From NCBI RefSeq assembly GCF_042138895.1, contig NZ_JBHIKW010000005.1, positions 1 through 64,000 of the forward strand: a DNA stretch of 64,000 nucleotides, read 5' to 3'. Shown here in pieces: positions 51,228-60,124 of the stretch. The DNA is from Cedecea selenatireducens. Its GTDB lineage: Bacteria; Pseudomonadota; Gammaproteobacteria; Enterobacterales; Enterobacteriaceae. The notes beneath the pieces were generated by a model. That model was not told the origin of the DNA. It made no database searches and worked only from the letters and a program-made list of their open reading frames with translations. Each line of letters opens with the position of its first letter. Within the stretch, counting starts at the first letter, position 1. A program made the position numbers and the translations under genes.

Positions 51228-53570
51228 ATGAAGCAAATCCGGTTATTGGCGCAGTATTACGTTGATCTTATGGTGAAGCTGGGGTTAGTCCGCTTCTCCC
51301 TGCTGCTGGCCTCCGCGCTGGTCGTGCTGGCGATGGTGGTGCAAATGGCCGTCACCATGCTGCTGCGCGGGCAGGTCGAAAGTATTGACGTTGTTCGTTC
51401 TATCTTCTTTGGCTTGTTGATTACGCCCTGGGCGGTTTACTTCCTGTCTGTTGTTGTCGAGCAGCTCGAGGAGTCCAGGCAGCGGCTGTCGAAGCTGGTG
51501 GAAAAGCTGGAAGAGATGCGCGAGCGGGATCTTATCCTTAACGTCCAGCTTAAGGACAATATTGCCCAGCTAAACCAGGAGATAGCCGACCGCGTGAAAG
51601 CGGAAGCCGAACGCCAGACCATGCTTGAGCAGCTTAAAGTCGAGATGCAGGAGCGTGAAGAGACGCAAATCCGCCTCGAACAGCAATCCTCTTTCCTGCG
51701 TTCTTTCCTTGATGCTTCTCCTGACCTGGTCTTCTATCGCAATGAAGACCGAGAGTTTTCCGGCTGTAACAGGGCCATGGAGCTGCTGACCGGCAAGAGT
51801 GAGAAACAGCTGGTTCATCTTAAACCGCAGGACGTGTACACGTCTGAAGCGGCAGAGAAAGTGCTGGAAACGGACGAAAAGGTATTCCGCCACAACGTTT
51901 CTCTGACCTATGAGCAGTGGCTTGATTATCCGGATGGGCGAAAAGCCTGTTTCGAAATCCGAAAAGTGCCTTATTACGACCGCGTCGGTAAACGCCACGG
52001 GTTGATGGGGTTTGGCCGCGATATTACCGAGCGTAAACGCTACCAGGACGCGCTTGAGCGCGCGAGCCGGGACAAGACAACCTTCATCTCAACCATCAGC
52101 CACGAGCTGCGTACTCCGCTCAACGGCATTGTCGGCCTGAGTCGTATTCTGCTGGATACCGATCTCACCGCCGAACAAACCAATTACCTGAAAACGATCC
52201 ACGTTTCCGCCATCACGCTTGGCAACATCTTCAACGATATTATCGATATGGATAAGCTCGAGCGCCGCAAAGTCCAGCTCGATAACCAGCCGGTTGATTT
52301 CACCAGCTTCATCGCCGACCTTGAAAACCTTTCTGGCCTGCAGGCTCAGCAAAAAGGGCTGTCGTTTGTGATGGACCCTACTCTGCCGCTACCGCACAAG
52401 GTGGTGACGGACGGTACTCGCCTGCGTCAGATCCTTTGGAACCTGATCAGCAACGCCGTGAAATTTACCCCCAAAGGGGGGCTGGTGACGGTGCGCGTCC
52501 GCTATGAAGAGGAGAGCTGCCTGCGCTTTGAGGTTCAGGACTCCGGGATTGGTATTCCGGTGGATGAGCAGGACAAAATTTTTGCCATGTATTACCAGGT
52601 AAAAGACAGCCACGGCGGCAAGCCTGCGACCGGGACCGGCATTGGGCTGGCGGTTTCTCGCCGTCTGGCGAAAAGCATGGGCGGAGACATTACCGTTACC
52701 AGCAAGCCGGGTGAAGGATCGCTGTTCACGCTGACCGTTCAGGCGCCGAGCGTGGCGGAAGAAGTAGAGGACACGCTAGAAGATGACGATATGCCATTGC
52801 CGGCACTGCACGTGCTGCTGGTGGAGGATATCGAGCTGAACGTCATCGTAGCGCGTTCGGTTCTGGAAAAACTCGGCAATAGCGTAGATGTGGCGATGAC
52901 CGGGAAAGACGCGCTGGAGATGTTTATTCCGGGCGAATATGACCTTGTGCTGCTTGATATCCAACTGCCGGATATGACCGGGCTGGATATCTCTCGCGAA
53001 CTGAATAAGCGTTTTAGCAAAGATGAGCTGCCGCCGCTGGTGGCGCTGACCGCCAACGTGCTGAAAAACAAGCAAGAGTATCTTGAGGCCGGGATGGACG
53101 ACGTGCTAAGCAAGCCGCTCGCCGTGCCGGCATTGATGTCGATGATCCAAAAATTCTGGGATAACCAGATAACGGACAAGGAGCCTGTGGTGACAAAAGT
53201 CGATAGTGAAAAACAGCAAGCGCTGCTCGATATTCCGATGCTCGAACAATATATCGAGCTGGTTGGGCCAAAACTTATTACCGACGGCCTGGCTATGTTT
53301 GAAAAAATGATGCCGGGTTATTTAGAGGTGCTCGATTCCAATATGACCGCGCGGGATAACAAAGGCGTGGTGGAAGAGGGGCATAAAATTAAAGGTGCTG
53401 CTGGCTCCATTGGTTTAAGGCATTTACAGCAGGTTGCCCAGCAAATTCAGTCTCCGGATCTTCCCGCCTGGTCAGATAACGTTGGTGAATGGATTGAGGA
53501 GCTGAAACAAGAGTGGCAGCATGATGTTAGCGTATTAAAAGCATGGGTTGCGGACGCTGGAAAAAAATGA
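51228..53570 (+). CDS. arcB: aerobic respiration control sensor kinase ArcB
   Basis: Tripartite hybrid kinase that senses quinone redox state and phosphorylates ArcA when oxygen is low. It is 780 residues (E. coli 778). There are two N-terminal transmembrane helices (about 23-45 and 56-77), a coiled coil, and a PAS domain (about 155-270). Phosphorelay residues are His292 (ISHELRTPLNG), Asp577 (LVLLDIQLPD) and His719 (EEGHKIKGAAG). The ATP-binding N and G boxes are in NLISNAVKFT and GTGIGLAVSRRL. The linker between receiver and Hpt (about 645-665) differs most from E. coli. arcZ lies antisense at its 3' end. Confidence 0.98.
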   Translation: MKQIRLLAQYYVDLMVKLGLVRFSLLLASALVVLAMVVQMAVTMLLRGQVESIDVVRSIFFGLLITPWAVYFLSVVVEQLEESRQRLSKLVEKLEEMRERDLILNVQLKDNIAQLNQEIADRVKAEAERQTMLEQLKVEMQEREETQIRLEQQSSFLRSFLDASPDLVFYRNEDREFSGCNRAMELLTGKSEKQLVHLKPQDVYTSEAAEKVLETDEKVFRHNVSLTYEQWLDYPDGRKACFEIRKVPYYDRVGKRHGLMGFGRDITERKRYQDALERASRDKTTFISTISHELRTPLNGIVGLSRILLDTDLTAEQTNYLKTIHVSAITLGNIFNDIIDMDKLERRKVQLDNQPVDFTSFIADLENLSGLQAQQKGLSFVMDPTLPLPHKVVTDGTRLRQILWNLISNAVKFTPKGGLVTVRVRYEEESCLRFEVQDSGIGIPVDEQDKIFAMYYQVKDSHGGKPATGTGIGLAVSRRLAKSMGGDITVTSKPGEGSLFTLTVQAPSVAEEVEDTLEDDDMPLPALHVLLVEDIELNVIVARSVLEKLGNSVDVAMTGKDALEMFIPGEYDLVLLDIQLPDMTGLDISRELNKRFSKDELPPLVALTANVLKNKQEYLEAGMDDVLSKPLAVPALMSMIQKFWDNQITDKEPVVTKVDSEKQQALLDIPMLEQYIELVGPKLITDGLAMFEKMMPGYLEVLDSNMTARDNKGVVEEGHKIKGAAGSIGLRHLQQVAQQIQSPDLPAWSDNVGEWIEELKQEWQHDVSVLKAWVADAGKK

Positions 53571-53682
53571 CCCCGGCCAGGCCGGGGTGCGCGAATACTG
53601 CGCCAACACCAGGGAAAACAGGGTTGCGCCTTTTTTAAGCGTTGAATTATTGAACGGCACAACCAGCAATTCGCAGGCTGTC
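53562..53682 (-). ncRNA. arcZ: small RNA ArcZ
   Basis: Hfq-dependent sRNA that activates rpoS and represses several mRNAs, among them arcB. The 3' half on the minus strand is nearly identical to E. coli ArcZ: CCCTGGTGTTGGCGCAGTAT, then TCGCGCACCCCGG and the terminator stem CCCCGG...CCGGGG with a T run at 53567-53561. The 5' half is diverged, as known for this RNA, but starts with CAGCCTG and keeps GTGCC. A -10-like TTATAT (about 53687-53692) precedes the start. At about 121 bases it has the E. coli length; the 5' end is accurate to a few bases. The terminator overlaps the arcB stop codon. Confidence 0.93.
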
Positions 53683-53802
53683 AGCCATATAAGATAGCAA
53701 ACCTTAAAATATTTGTTACGTGAATCAGTAAAATATGTGAAGCATAGCGATCAAATTAACGCGGCTGATACTGATTCACGCCTGACGAAAAGGAACAAGC
53801 GA

Positions 53803-54456
53803 ATGAAAAAAATAGGCGTAGTGCTGAGCGGCTGTGGAGTTTATGACGGCAGCGAGATCCATGAGGCGGTGTTAACGTTGCTGGCGCTTTCTCGTGCCGG
53901 GGCAGAAGCCATCTGCTTTGCACCGGATAAAGCACAGTCCGACGTTATCGATCATTTAACCGGTGAGCCAGCCGCAGAAACGCGCAATGTTCTGCAGGAG
54001 GCGGCACGCATCACTCGGGGCAGAATTCATCCCTTGCGTGAGGCAGCATCAGAAACCCTGGATGGATTGATTGTACCGGGCGGTTTTGGCGCGGCTAAAA
54101 ACCTGAGCACCTTTGCCTCGCAGGGCGTTGATTGCGAGGTTGATGCAGATTTACGCCGCCTTGCGAGGGAATGCCACGAGCAGGGGAAACCGCTGGGTTT
54201 CATGTGCATTGCTCCGGCGATGCTGCCGAAGATTCTGGATATGCCGCTGCGCCTGACCATTGGCACCGACATTGATACCGCTGAATTGCTGGAAGCGATG
54301 GGGGCGGAACATGTCCCCTGCCCGGTGGACGATATCGTTGTTGATGAAGAACAGAAAGTCGTGACGACCCCGGCCTACATGCTGGCGCAAAACATCGCTG
54401 AAGCCGCCGTGGGTATCGACAAGCTGGTGGCCCGCGTGCTGGAACTTAGCGCATGA
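53803..54456 (+). CDS. elbB: glyoxalase ElbB (DJ-1/PfpI family)
   Basis: A DJ-1/PfpI-superfamily protein reported as an isoprenoid-linked factor with glyoxalase activity. It is 217 residues. The N-terminal VVLSGCGVYDGSEIHEAVLTLLAL and the nucleophile-elbow cysteine in LGFMCIAPAML (about 137) are visible. ATG 53803 is used, 9 bases after AGGA, giving the E. coli N-terminus MKKIGVVLSG. The end overlaps mtgA by 4 bases (ATGA). Confidence 0.95.
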   Translation: MKKIGVVLSGCGVYDGSEIHEAVLTLLALSRAGAEAICFAPDKAQSDVIDHLTGEPAAETRNVLQEAARITRGRIHPLREAASETLDGLIVPGGFGAAKNLSTFASQGVDCEVDADLRRLARECHEQGKPLGFMCIAPAMLPKILDMPLRLTIGTDIDTAELLEAMGAEHVPCPVDDIVVDEEQKVVTTPAYMLAQNIAEAAVGIDKLVARVLELSA

Positions 54457-55181
54457 GAAAAGGGCGTTTTGCGCCGTGGCAGTGGGTTAAGCGCTGGTTG
54501 TTTAAAGTTCTGCTGGCGGTTGCGTGCGTGTGGTTCATGGGGATCCTGGTTTTCCGCTTTATTCCCGTGCCTTTTTCTGCGGTGATGGTAGAGCGGCAGC
54601 TCAGCGCATGGTTTAGCGGTAATTTTAGCTACGTTGCTCATTCTGACTGGGTTTCAATGGATGAGATCTCGCCGTGGATGGGGCTGGCCGTGATTGCCTC
54701 TGAGGACCAAAAGTTTCCTGAACATTGGGGCTTTGATACGGACGCCATAGAAAAGGCGCTGGCGCATAACGAGCGCCATGAAAGAAGGGTGCGAGGCGCA
54801 TCGACGCTCTCTCAGCAAACCGCGAAGAACCTGTTTTTATGGGATGGCCGAAGCTGGCTGCGTAAAGGTTTGGAAGCAGGCCTGACGGTGGGGATTGAGA
54901 CGGCATGGAGCAAGCGGCGTATTCTGACCGTGTATCTCAACATTGCTGAATTTGGCGAAGGGGTTTTTGGCGTGGAAGAAGCCTCCCGGCGCTATTTCAA
55001 CAAACCCGCTAGCCGCCTGACGCCGGCCGAAGCCGCACTGCTGGCAGCCGTCCTGCCTAACCCGATTCGTTTTAAAGCCAACGCGCCGTCAGGGTATATA
55101 CGCCAGCGTCAGCAGTGGATTTTGCGGCAGATGCGCCAGCTGGGCGGGGAGTCTTTCCTCGGGCAGCACAATTTAAATTAG
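54453..55181 (+). CDS. mtgA: monofunctional peptidoglycan glycosyltransferase MtgA
   Basis: Polymerises lipid II into glycan strands at the division site, without a transpeptidase domain. It is 242 residues (same as E. coli). One transmembrane helix (about 18-38) precedes the GT51 domain with catalytic Glu in ASEDQKFPEHWGFD (about 85-98), the RGASTLSQQTAKNLFL motif and the second motif ETAWSKRRILTVYLNIAEFGEG. It overlaps elbB, so the pair is translationally coupled. Confidence 0.97.
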   Translation: MRKGRFAPWQWVKRWLFKVLLAVACVWFMGILVFRFIPVPFSAVMVERQLSAWFSGNFSYVAHSDWVSMDEISPWMGLAVIASEDQKFPEHWGFDTDAIEKALAHNERHERRVRGASTLSQQTAKNLFLWDGRSWLRKGLEAGLTVGIETAWSKRRILTVYLNIAEFGEGVFGVEEASRRYFNKPASRLTPAEAALLAAVLPNPIRFKANAPSGYIRQRQQWILRQMRQLGGESFLGQHNLN

Positions 55182-55206
55182 GCTACCGTGGACTCGTCGC
55201 GGTAGC
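55182..55206 (+). terminator. hairpin after mtgA
   Basis: GCTACCG/CGGTAGC, a 7-bp stem with an 11-base loop, directly after the mtgA stop. There is no T run, so it may be a weak or factor-dependent stop. Confidence 0.4.
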
Positions 55207-55251
55207 TCTCAGCGTTCCCTCTCTGCCGTCTATCCGGCAAGGTAAACCGCC

Positions 55252-56382
55252 ATGATGATGACCTCCTGCCTTAGAGAAGATACCGCCCGACAAATTGTCC
55301 AGCGCACGATGAACATCATCGACCATTCGGTGAATGTGATGAGCGAGCAGGGCGTAATTATTGCCTCCGGCGATCCTCGCCGTCTGCACCAGCGTCATGA
55401 AGGTGCGGTCCTGGCGCTCACGGAAAACAGGACGGTAATCATCGATGAAGCCTCCGCGCGCCGACTTAAAGGGGTGAAACCCGGTATTAATCTGCCCATT
55501 GTTTTTCGTCAGCAGATTGTGGGCGTGGTCGGTATTTCCGGTGAACCGGAGAAAGTACAGGCTTACGCGGAACTGGTGAAAATGGCCGCCGAGCTGATTC
55601 TGGAGCAGGCGGAAATGCTAGAGCAAAATCAGTGGGAAAAGCGCTATCGGGAGCAACTCGCCGCCCAGATTATTTCCGGACAGCAAAGTCTGGCGGAACT
55701 GCGCCCGATGGCCAGCGGCCTTGGGGTGGATCTTGAGCTGCCGCGCGTGGCTTTGATGATTCACTTTTCATCTCAGCAGACTCTGCGTCAGCGTGAACTG
55801 CTGGAACGCCTCAGCAACTACGACAGCCAGGTCCTGGTCACGCCATTCGGTTTTGAACAAATAGCGATGCTGCTGCCGTTGGGGGGAGGGCGCATCGAGG
55901 AACGCCAGGCATTGCTGAAAAAAATGCTGCGTAAGCTTCACTCTCAGCTGCTGGCGCATTTTGACGTCACTCTTTCTGTCGGTGGTTTATTCGACGGAAA
56001 CGATGCCTTAAGGCGCTCCTGGCTTAGCGCTGTGGCGCTGCACAAGATGGCTTCACGCCAAAAAATAGGGCAGTCGACGCTGTACTATCAGGATCTTTTA
56101 TTACCCGTACTGATTAACGGTCTCGCCGGAAGCTGGCAGGCGGACGAAATGGGGCGGGCGTGGCGGACGCTCTGCGAGGCTGACCCTAAAGGCGTTCTGC
56201 GCCGTACGCTGCGCTGCTATTTTGAACAGAATTGTGATCTGTCTCAAACGACGAAATTACTGCATATCCACGTGAATACCTTGCGCTATCGGCTAAGCAA
56301 AATAGAATCGATAACGGCATTAGATATTAATAAGTTAGATTCCATTCTTCAGCTATTTATCGGCATGCAGCTCAGCGACTGA
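55252..56382 (+). CDS. CdaR-like sugar-diacid transcriptional regulator
   Basis: A CdaR/PucR-family activator, 376 residues. An N-terminal diacid-recognition domain (about 5-135, with VMSEQGVIIASGDPRRLHQRHEGA) is followed by a middle GGDEF-like region and a C-terminal helix-turn-helix (NCDLSQTTKLLHIHVNTLRYRLSKIE, near 325-350). In E. coli CdaR controls galactarate, glucarate and glycerate genes. Its neighbours here, a permease and a glycerate kinase, suggest it senses glycerate or a sugar acid. Three adjacent ATG codons are possible starts; I use the first. In E. coli K-12 yrbL lies between npr and mtgA instead. Confidence 0.85.
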   Translation: MMMTSCLREDTARQIVQRTMNIIDHSVNVMSEQGVIIASGDPRRLHQRHEGAVLALTENRTVIIDEASARRLKGVKPGINLPIVFRQQIVGVVGISGEPEKVQAYAELVKMAAELILEQAEMLEQNQWEKRYREQLAAQIISGQQSLAELRPMASGLGVDLELPRVALMIHFSSQQTLRQRELLERLSNYDSQVLVTPFGFEQIAMLLPLGGGRIEERQALLKKMLRKLHSQLLAHFDVTLSVGGLFDGNDALRRSWLSAVALHKMASRQKIGQSTLYYQDLLLPVLINGLAGSWQADEMGRAWRTLCEADPKGVLRRTLRCYFEQNCDLSQTTKLLHIHVNTLRYRLSKIESITALDINKLDSILQLFIGMQLSD

Positions 56383-56392
56383 TTTGTAGCAA

Positions 56393-56410
56393 TCTACAAA
56401 AAACCTCTTT
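56393..56410. promoter_or_regulatory. candidate operator of the CdaR-like regulator
   Basis: TTTGTAG-CAAT-CTACAAA, perfect 7-base arms, between the regulator gene and the permease gene and 112 bases before the permease start. There is no T run, so it is more likely an operator than a terminator. Confidence 0.45.
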
Positions 56411-56521
56411 TTCGGCGCTTATTTTCTGGCGCTTCGTCTCAAGCTATTCGCCGCCCGCCCAGGGTAATGTCCCGTCCGTACCCATTCAATCTCCCTAAAA
56501 AAATCAAAACAGGAGTGATAT

Positions 56522-57790
56522 ATGACCACGGTTTCGGCTCTGGGCGCCCTGGTGGCGCTGGTTGTCTCTATTGTGCTTATTTTACGCAAGGTGCCGCCTG
56601 CCTACGGCATGATTGCTGGCGCGCTGGCGGGCGGTTTGGTCGGCGGCGCGGACTTAGTCCAGACAATTTCATTGATGATTACCGGGGCGCAGGGCATCAC
56701 CAACGCGGTACTGCGCATTCTGGGGGCTGGCATTCTGGCTGGCGTACTGATTGAGTCCGGCGCCGCCAACACCATCGCCGAAACTATCGTGCGCAGGGTT
56801 GGAGAGAAGCGTGCCCTGCTTGCCCTGGCGGTGGCCACCATGCTGCTGACCGCCGTCGGCGTGTTTATCGACGTGGCGGTCATAACCGTTTCACCTATTG
56901 CGCTGGCGATAGCCCATCGGGCGGATATTTCGAAAATGGCTATTCTGCTGGCGATGATTGGCGGCGGAAAGGCCGGTAACGTCATGTCGCCCAACCCCAA
57001 TACTATCGCGGCGGCTGACGCTTTCCATGTGCCTCTTACCGATTTGATGATGGCCGGCGTGGTGCCGGGGTTATTTGGCCTGGTGCTGGCCTATTTTCTG
57101 GCAAAACGGCTGAAGCATCGTGGCTCCAAAGTGGGCATCAATGAGCTGGTTGCGGTGAAAACAGAGAAGGCTTTACCGGCCTTCGGGGCGGCAATAGCGG
57201 CCCCGCTGGTGGCTATCTTTCTGCTGGCGCTGCGTCCGATTGCCGGCATCGCCATTGATCCACTGGTCGCGCTGCCGATAGGCGGCCTGATCGGGTCTAT
57301 AGTGATGGGGCAGTGGCGGCAGACGAACCATTATATGGTGTCGGGGCTGGCTCGAATGTCTCCGGTGGCGATTATGCTACTGGGAACAGGGACGCTGGCC
57401 GGGATTATCGCTAACTCAGGGCTGAAGGATGTTTTGATTAGCGGCTTAACGGCCTCCGGAATGCCGTCTTATCTGCTGGCACCTTTCTCCGGGGCGCTGA
57501 TGTCGATGGCTACGGCCTCTACGACTGCCGGGACCGCGGTAGCTTCGGCAGTGTTTAGCTCAACGCTTATCGATATGGGCATTACCGCGCTGGCAGGTGC
57601 GGCAATGATCCATGCCGGGGCGACGGTGCTGGACCATATGCCTCACGGCAGTTTTTTCCACGCCACCGGGGGCAGCGTCAATATGCAGGTTCACGAACGC
57701 TTAAAGCTGCTTCCCTATGAAACGGCCGTCGGCCTGGCGATCGCTTTTGTGTCGACCCTGATGTTTGGCGTATTTAATTTAGCGGGTTAA
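56522..57790 (+). CDS. GntP-family permease, probable glycerate or sugar-acid transporter
   Basis: An inner-membrane H+ symporter of the GntP family, 422 residues, about 12 hydrophobic segments. Typical segments are GAQGITNAVLRILGAGILAGVLIESGAA, SPNPNTIAAADAF near 158-170 and the C-terminal GATVLDHMPHGSFFHATGGSVNM. The substrate cannot be read from sequence; the glycerate kinase 10 bases downstream makes glycerate the best guess, with gluconate-like acids as alternatives. The ribosome-binding site AGGAG lies just upstream. Confidence 0.87.
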   Translation: MTTVSALGALVALVVSIVLILRKVPPAYGMIAGALAGGLVGGADLVQTISLMITGAQGITNAVLRILGAGILAGVLIESGAANTIAETIVRRVGEKRALLALAVATMLLTAVGVFIDVAVITVSPIALAIAHRADISKMAILLAMIGGGKAGNVMSPNPNTIAAADAFHVPLTDLMMAGVVPGLFGLVLAYFLAKRLKHRGSKVGINELVAVKTEKALPAFGAAIAAPLVAIFLLALRPIAGIAIDPLVALPIGGLIGSIVMGQWRQTNHYMVSGLARMSPVAIMLLGTGTLAGIIANSGLKDVLISGLTASGMPSYLLAPFSGALMSMATASTTAGTAVASAVFSSTLIDMGITALAGAAMIHAGATVLDHMPHGSFFHATGGSVNMQVHERLKLLPYETAVGLAIAFVSTLMFGVFNLAG

Positions 57791-57800
57791 TGAGGTAGCC

Positions 57801-58937
57801 ATGAAAATTGTTATTGCCCCTGATTCTTTTAAAGAAAGCCTGACCGCGATGCAGGTAGCCGAGGCTATTGAGCAAGGTTTTCGCCAGATCTATCCGCATG
57901 CTGACTATCTCAAACTGCCGATGGCCGACGGTGGAGAAGGCACCGTGGAGTCGATGGTGGCGGCCACAGAAGGGAAAATCATCCCGGTAACGGTCACCGG
58001 CCCGCTCGGGCTGCCTGTGGACGCTTTCTTCGGGCTGACGGGAGACGGTGATACCGCGATCATCGAGATGGCGGCCGCTTCAGGGTTGCATCTGGTTGTG
58101 CCGGAAAAGCGTAACCCGCTGCTGACCGGAACGTTTGGTACGGGTGAGCTTATCCTGGCGGCACTTGAGCACGGCGCACGTAAAATCATTATTGGCATCG
58201 GCGGCAGCGCGACAAACGATGGCGGGGCGGGAATGATGCAGGCGCTGGGGGCTAAACTCTGTGATGTGCAGGGCAATGAGATTGGCGCCGGCGGTGCGGC
58301 ACTGGCTGAACTCTCAACTCTTGATCTTAGCCTGCTGGATGCTCGCCTTGCTGAGTGCGATATTCTTGTTGCCTGTGATGTCGATAATCCTTTGTGCGGC
58401 AAGTATGGTGCGTCGGCGGTCTTTGGCCCCCAAAAAGGTGCTACGTCAGAGCAGGTGCAGCAGCTTGATGCCGCTCTGATGCATTACGGCAACCTGATTG
58501 AGCGCGTCAGCGGTAAAGGCGTTATCAACGTTGCAGGTGCCGGTGCGGCGGGCGGAATGGGCGCTTCTTTGTCGGGCTTGCTTAATGCCCGCCTGCAGCC
58601 GGGCGTGGCGATTGTCACCGAAGCGTTGCGTCTTGCCGAGGCCGTTCAGGGCGCCGATCTGGTGATTACCGGGGAAGGGCGCATAGACAGCCAGACGATC
58701 CACGGGAAAACGCCGATAGGCGTGGCAAGAGTGGCTAAGCGTTTTAATGTGCCGGTTATCGCCCTGGCTGGGGGCATGACGGCAGATTACGGCGTGGTGC
58801 ATCAGCACGGTCTCGATGCCGTTTTCTCGGTGCTTAATCGGGTTCAGACGCTGCCAGAGGCGATGGAGCAGGCGAGGGATAATATTTGCGTGACGGCGCG
58901 GAACGTTGCCGCAGTATGGAAATTAGCGCGCGGTTAA
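57801..58937 (+). CDS. glycerate 2-kinase (GarK/GlxK family)
   Basis: Phosphorylates D-glycerate with ATP to 2-phosphoglycerate, feeding lower glycolysis. It is 378 residues (E. coli GarK 381). Family hallmarks are the start MKIVIAPDSFKESLTAMQVAEAIEQGF, LPMADGGEGTVESM, GIGGSATNDGGAGMMQALGA (about 135-154), FGPQKGAT, and VITGEGRIDSQTIHGKTPIGVA near 290-311. GarL, GarR and sugar-acid dehydratases are absent from the cassette, so it appears dedicated to imported glycerate. I cannot tell whether it belongs to the GarK or GlxK branch. Confidence 0.92.
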   Translation: MKIVIAPDSFKESLTAMQVAEAIEQGFRQIYPHADYLKLPMADGGEGTVESMVAATEGKIIPVTVTGPLGLPVDAFFGLTGDGDTAIIEMAAASGLHLVVPEKRNPLLTGTFGTGELILAALEHGARKIIIGIGGSATNDGGAGMMQALGAKLCDVQGNEIGAGGAALAELSTLDLSLLDARLAECDILVACDVDNPLCGKYGASAVFGPQKGATSEQVQQLDAALMHYGNLIERVSGKGVINVAGAGAAGGMGASLSGLLNARLQPGVAIVTEALRLAEAVQGADLVITGEGRIDSQTIHGKTPIGVARVAKRFNVPVIALAGGMTADYGVVHQHGLDAVFSVLNRVQTLPEAMEQARDNICVTARNVAAVWKLARG

Positions 58938-58947
58938 TACCGCGCGC
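58926..58947. terminator. hairpin between glycerate kinase and npr
   Basis: GCGCGCGGT/ACCGCGCGC, a perfect 9-bp stem with a TAAT loop that includes the glycerate kinase stop codon. Both flanks have only weak T tracts, but its position between convergent genes suits a two-way terminator. Confidence 0.6.
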
Positions 58948-58954
58948 AAAGTCT

Positions 58955-59227
58955 TTAGTCTTCGTCAAACCCGGCGTTGAACAAAGCAATCACGGCAGCC
59001 AGGGCCTGTTCTTCTTCCGGGCCCGTTACTTCAATTTCGATATGGCCACCCTTGGCAGAGTCCAGCATCAGAAGCGCGATAACGCTGCTGGCTTCTGCTT
59101 CGGTGCCCGCTTCGTTTCTCAGCATGACTTCAGCGTCAAAACTTTGTACCAGCTCAAACAGTTTCATCGCCGGGCGAGCATGCATGCCCAGCTTGTTGGT
59201 TATTTCAACGGTTTGCTTTACGGTCAT
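58955..59227 (-). CDS. npr: phosphocarrier protein NPr (nitrogen PTS)
   Basis: HPr-like carrier of the nitrogen phosphotransferase system, taking phosphate from EI-Ntr to PtsN. It is 90 residues. The active histidine is His16 in NKLGMHARPAMKLFELV, and Ser46-region features of HPr are recognisable in EAEASSVIALLMLDSAKGG. It overlaps rapZ by 4 bases. Confidence 0.97.
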   Translation of the reverse strand: MTVKQTVEITNKLGMHARPAMKLFELVQSFDAEVMLRNEAGTEAEASSVIALLMLDSAKGGHIEIEVTGPEEEQALAAVIALFNAGFDED

Positions 59228-60078
59228 GTTTTACGTTTTTCCAGCGTGCGGTGACGGGACTGGACGTTCTTGCCGCGTGAGCGGAAGTAGTCGGCCAGCT
59301 GCTCAGCTATATAAACCGAACGGTGTTTACCGCCGGTACAGCCAATCGCCACGGTCAGGTAGCTACGGTTATTGGTTTCCAGCATCGGTAACCATAGCTC
59401 AAGATAGCTGCGGGTCTGATAGATAAAATTGTGTACTTCTGTGTGCCTGTCGAGGAACGCGGCAACCGGGCGATCCAGGCCGGTCATCGGGCGCAGCTTC
59501 GGGTCCCAGTGCGGGTTAGGAAGAAAGCGCACGTCAAACACATAATCGGCATCAATCGGTATACCGTGCTTGAAGCCGAAGGACTCAAATACCATCGTCA
59601 GTTCGCGTTCACGTTTGCCCAGCAGGCGAGTACGCAGCATTTCTGCCAGCTCATGCACCGACATTTCTGAAGTGTCGATAATCAGGTCGGCCCGCGATTT
59701 GAGCGGTTCCAGCAGATCGCTTTCTTCGTCAATGGCGCTTTCCAGAGAGAGATTTTTGCTGGAGAGCGGATGAAGACGGCGCGTATCGCTATAGCGACGG
59801 ATCAGCGTATTACGATCGGCATCCAGGAACAGCAGCTGCGGGGAAAAAGCGTCCGGCAGGCTGTCCATTGCGTGCTCGAAGATTTCCGGCGACTCCGGCA
59901 TGTTGCGCACGTCGATGCTGACCGCCGCGGAAATTTGCCGGTCGGCAAGCGTTTTCGCCAGCTCTGGTAGCAGAACGACCGGCAGGTTATCCACGCAGTA
60001 GAATCCCATATCTTCCAGTGCGCGCAAGGCTACAGACTTCCCTGAACCTGAGCGGCCGCTGACAATCATCAGCACCAT
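59224..60078 (-). CDS. rapZ: RNase adapter protein RapZ
   Basis: Binds the sRNA GlmZ and recruits RNase E to cut it, adjusting glucosamine-6-phosphate synthesis. It is 284 residues. The N-terminal part has Walker A VSGRSGSGKSVALRALED (about 6-23). The C-terminal part carries the RNA-binding basic end GKNVQSRHRTLEKRKT and IGCTGGKHRSVYIAEQLA. It lies between ptsN and npr, as in E. coli. Confidence 0.97.
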   Translation of the reverse strand: MVLMIVSGRSGSGKSVALRALEDMGFYCVDNLPVVLLPELAKTLADRQISAAVSIDVRNMPESPEIFEHAMDSLPDAFSPQLLFLDADRNTLIRRYSDTRRLHPLSSKNLSLESAIDEESDLLEPLKSRADLIIDTSEMSVHELAEMLRTRLLGKRERELTMVFESFGFKHGIPIDADYVFDVRFLPNPHWDPKLRPMTGLDRPVAAFLDRHTEVHNFIYQTRSYLELWLPMLETNNRSYLTVAIGCTGGKHRSVYIAEQLADYFRSRGKNVQSRHRTLEKRKT

Positions 60079-60124
60079 GTAATCATTCCCCCGATTTATC
60101 TGTCTGAGACATTAAACGCGCTGA

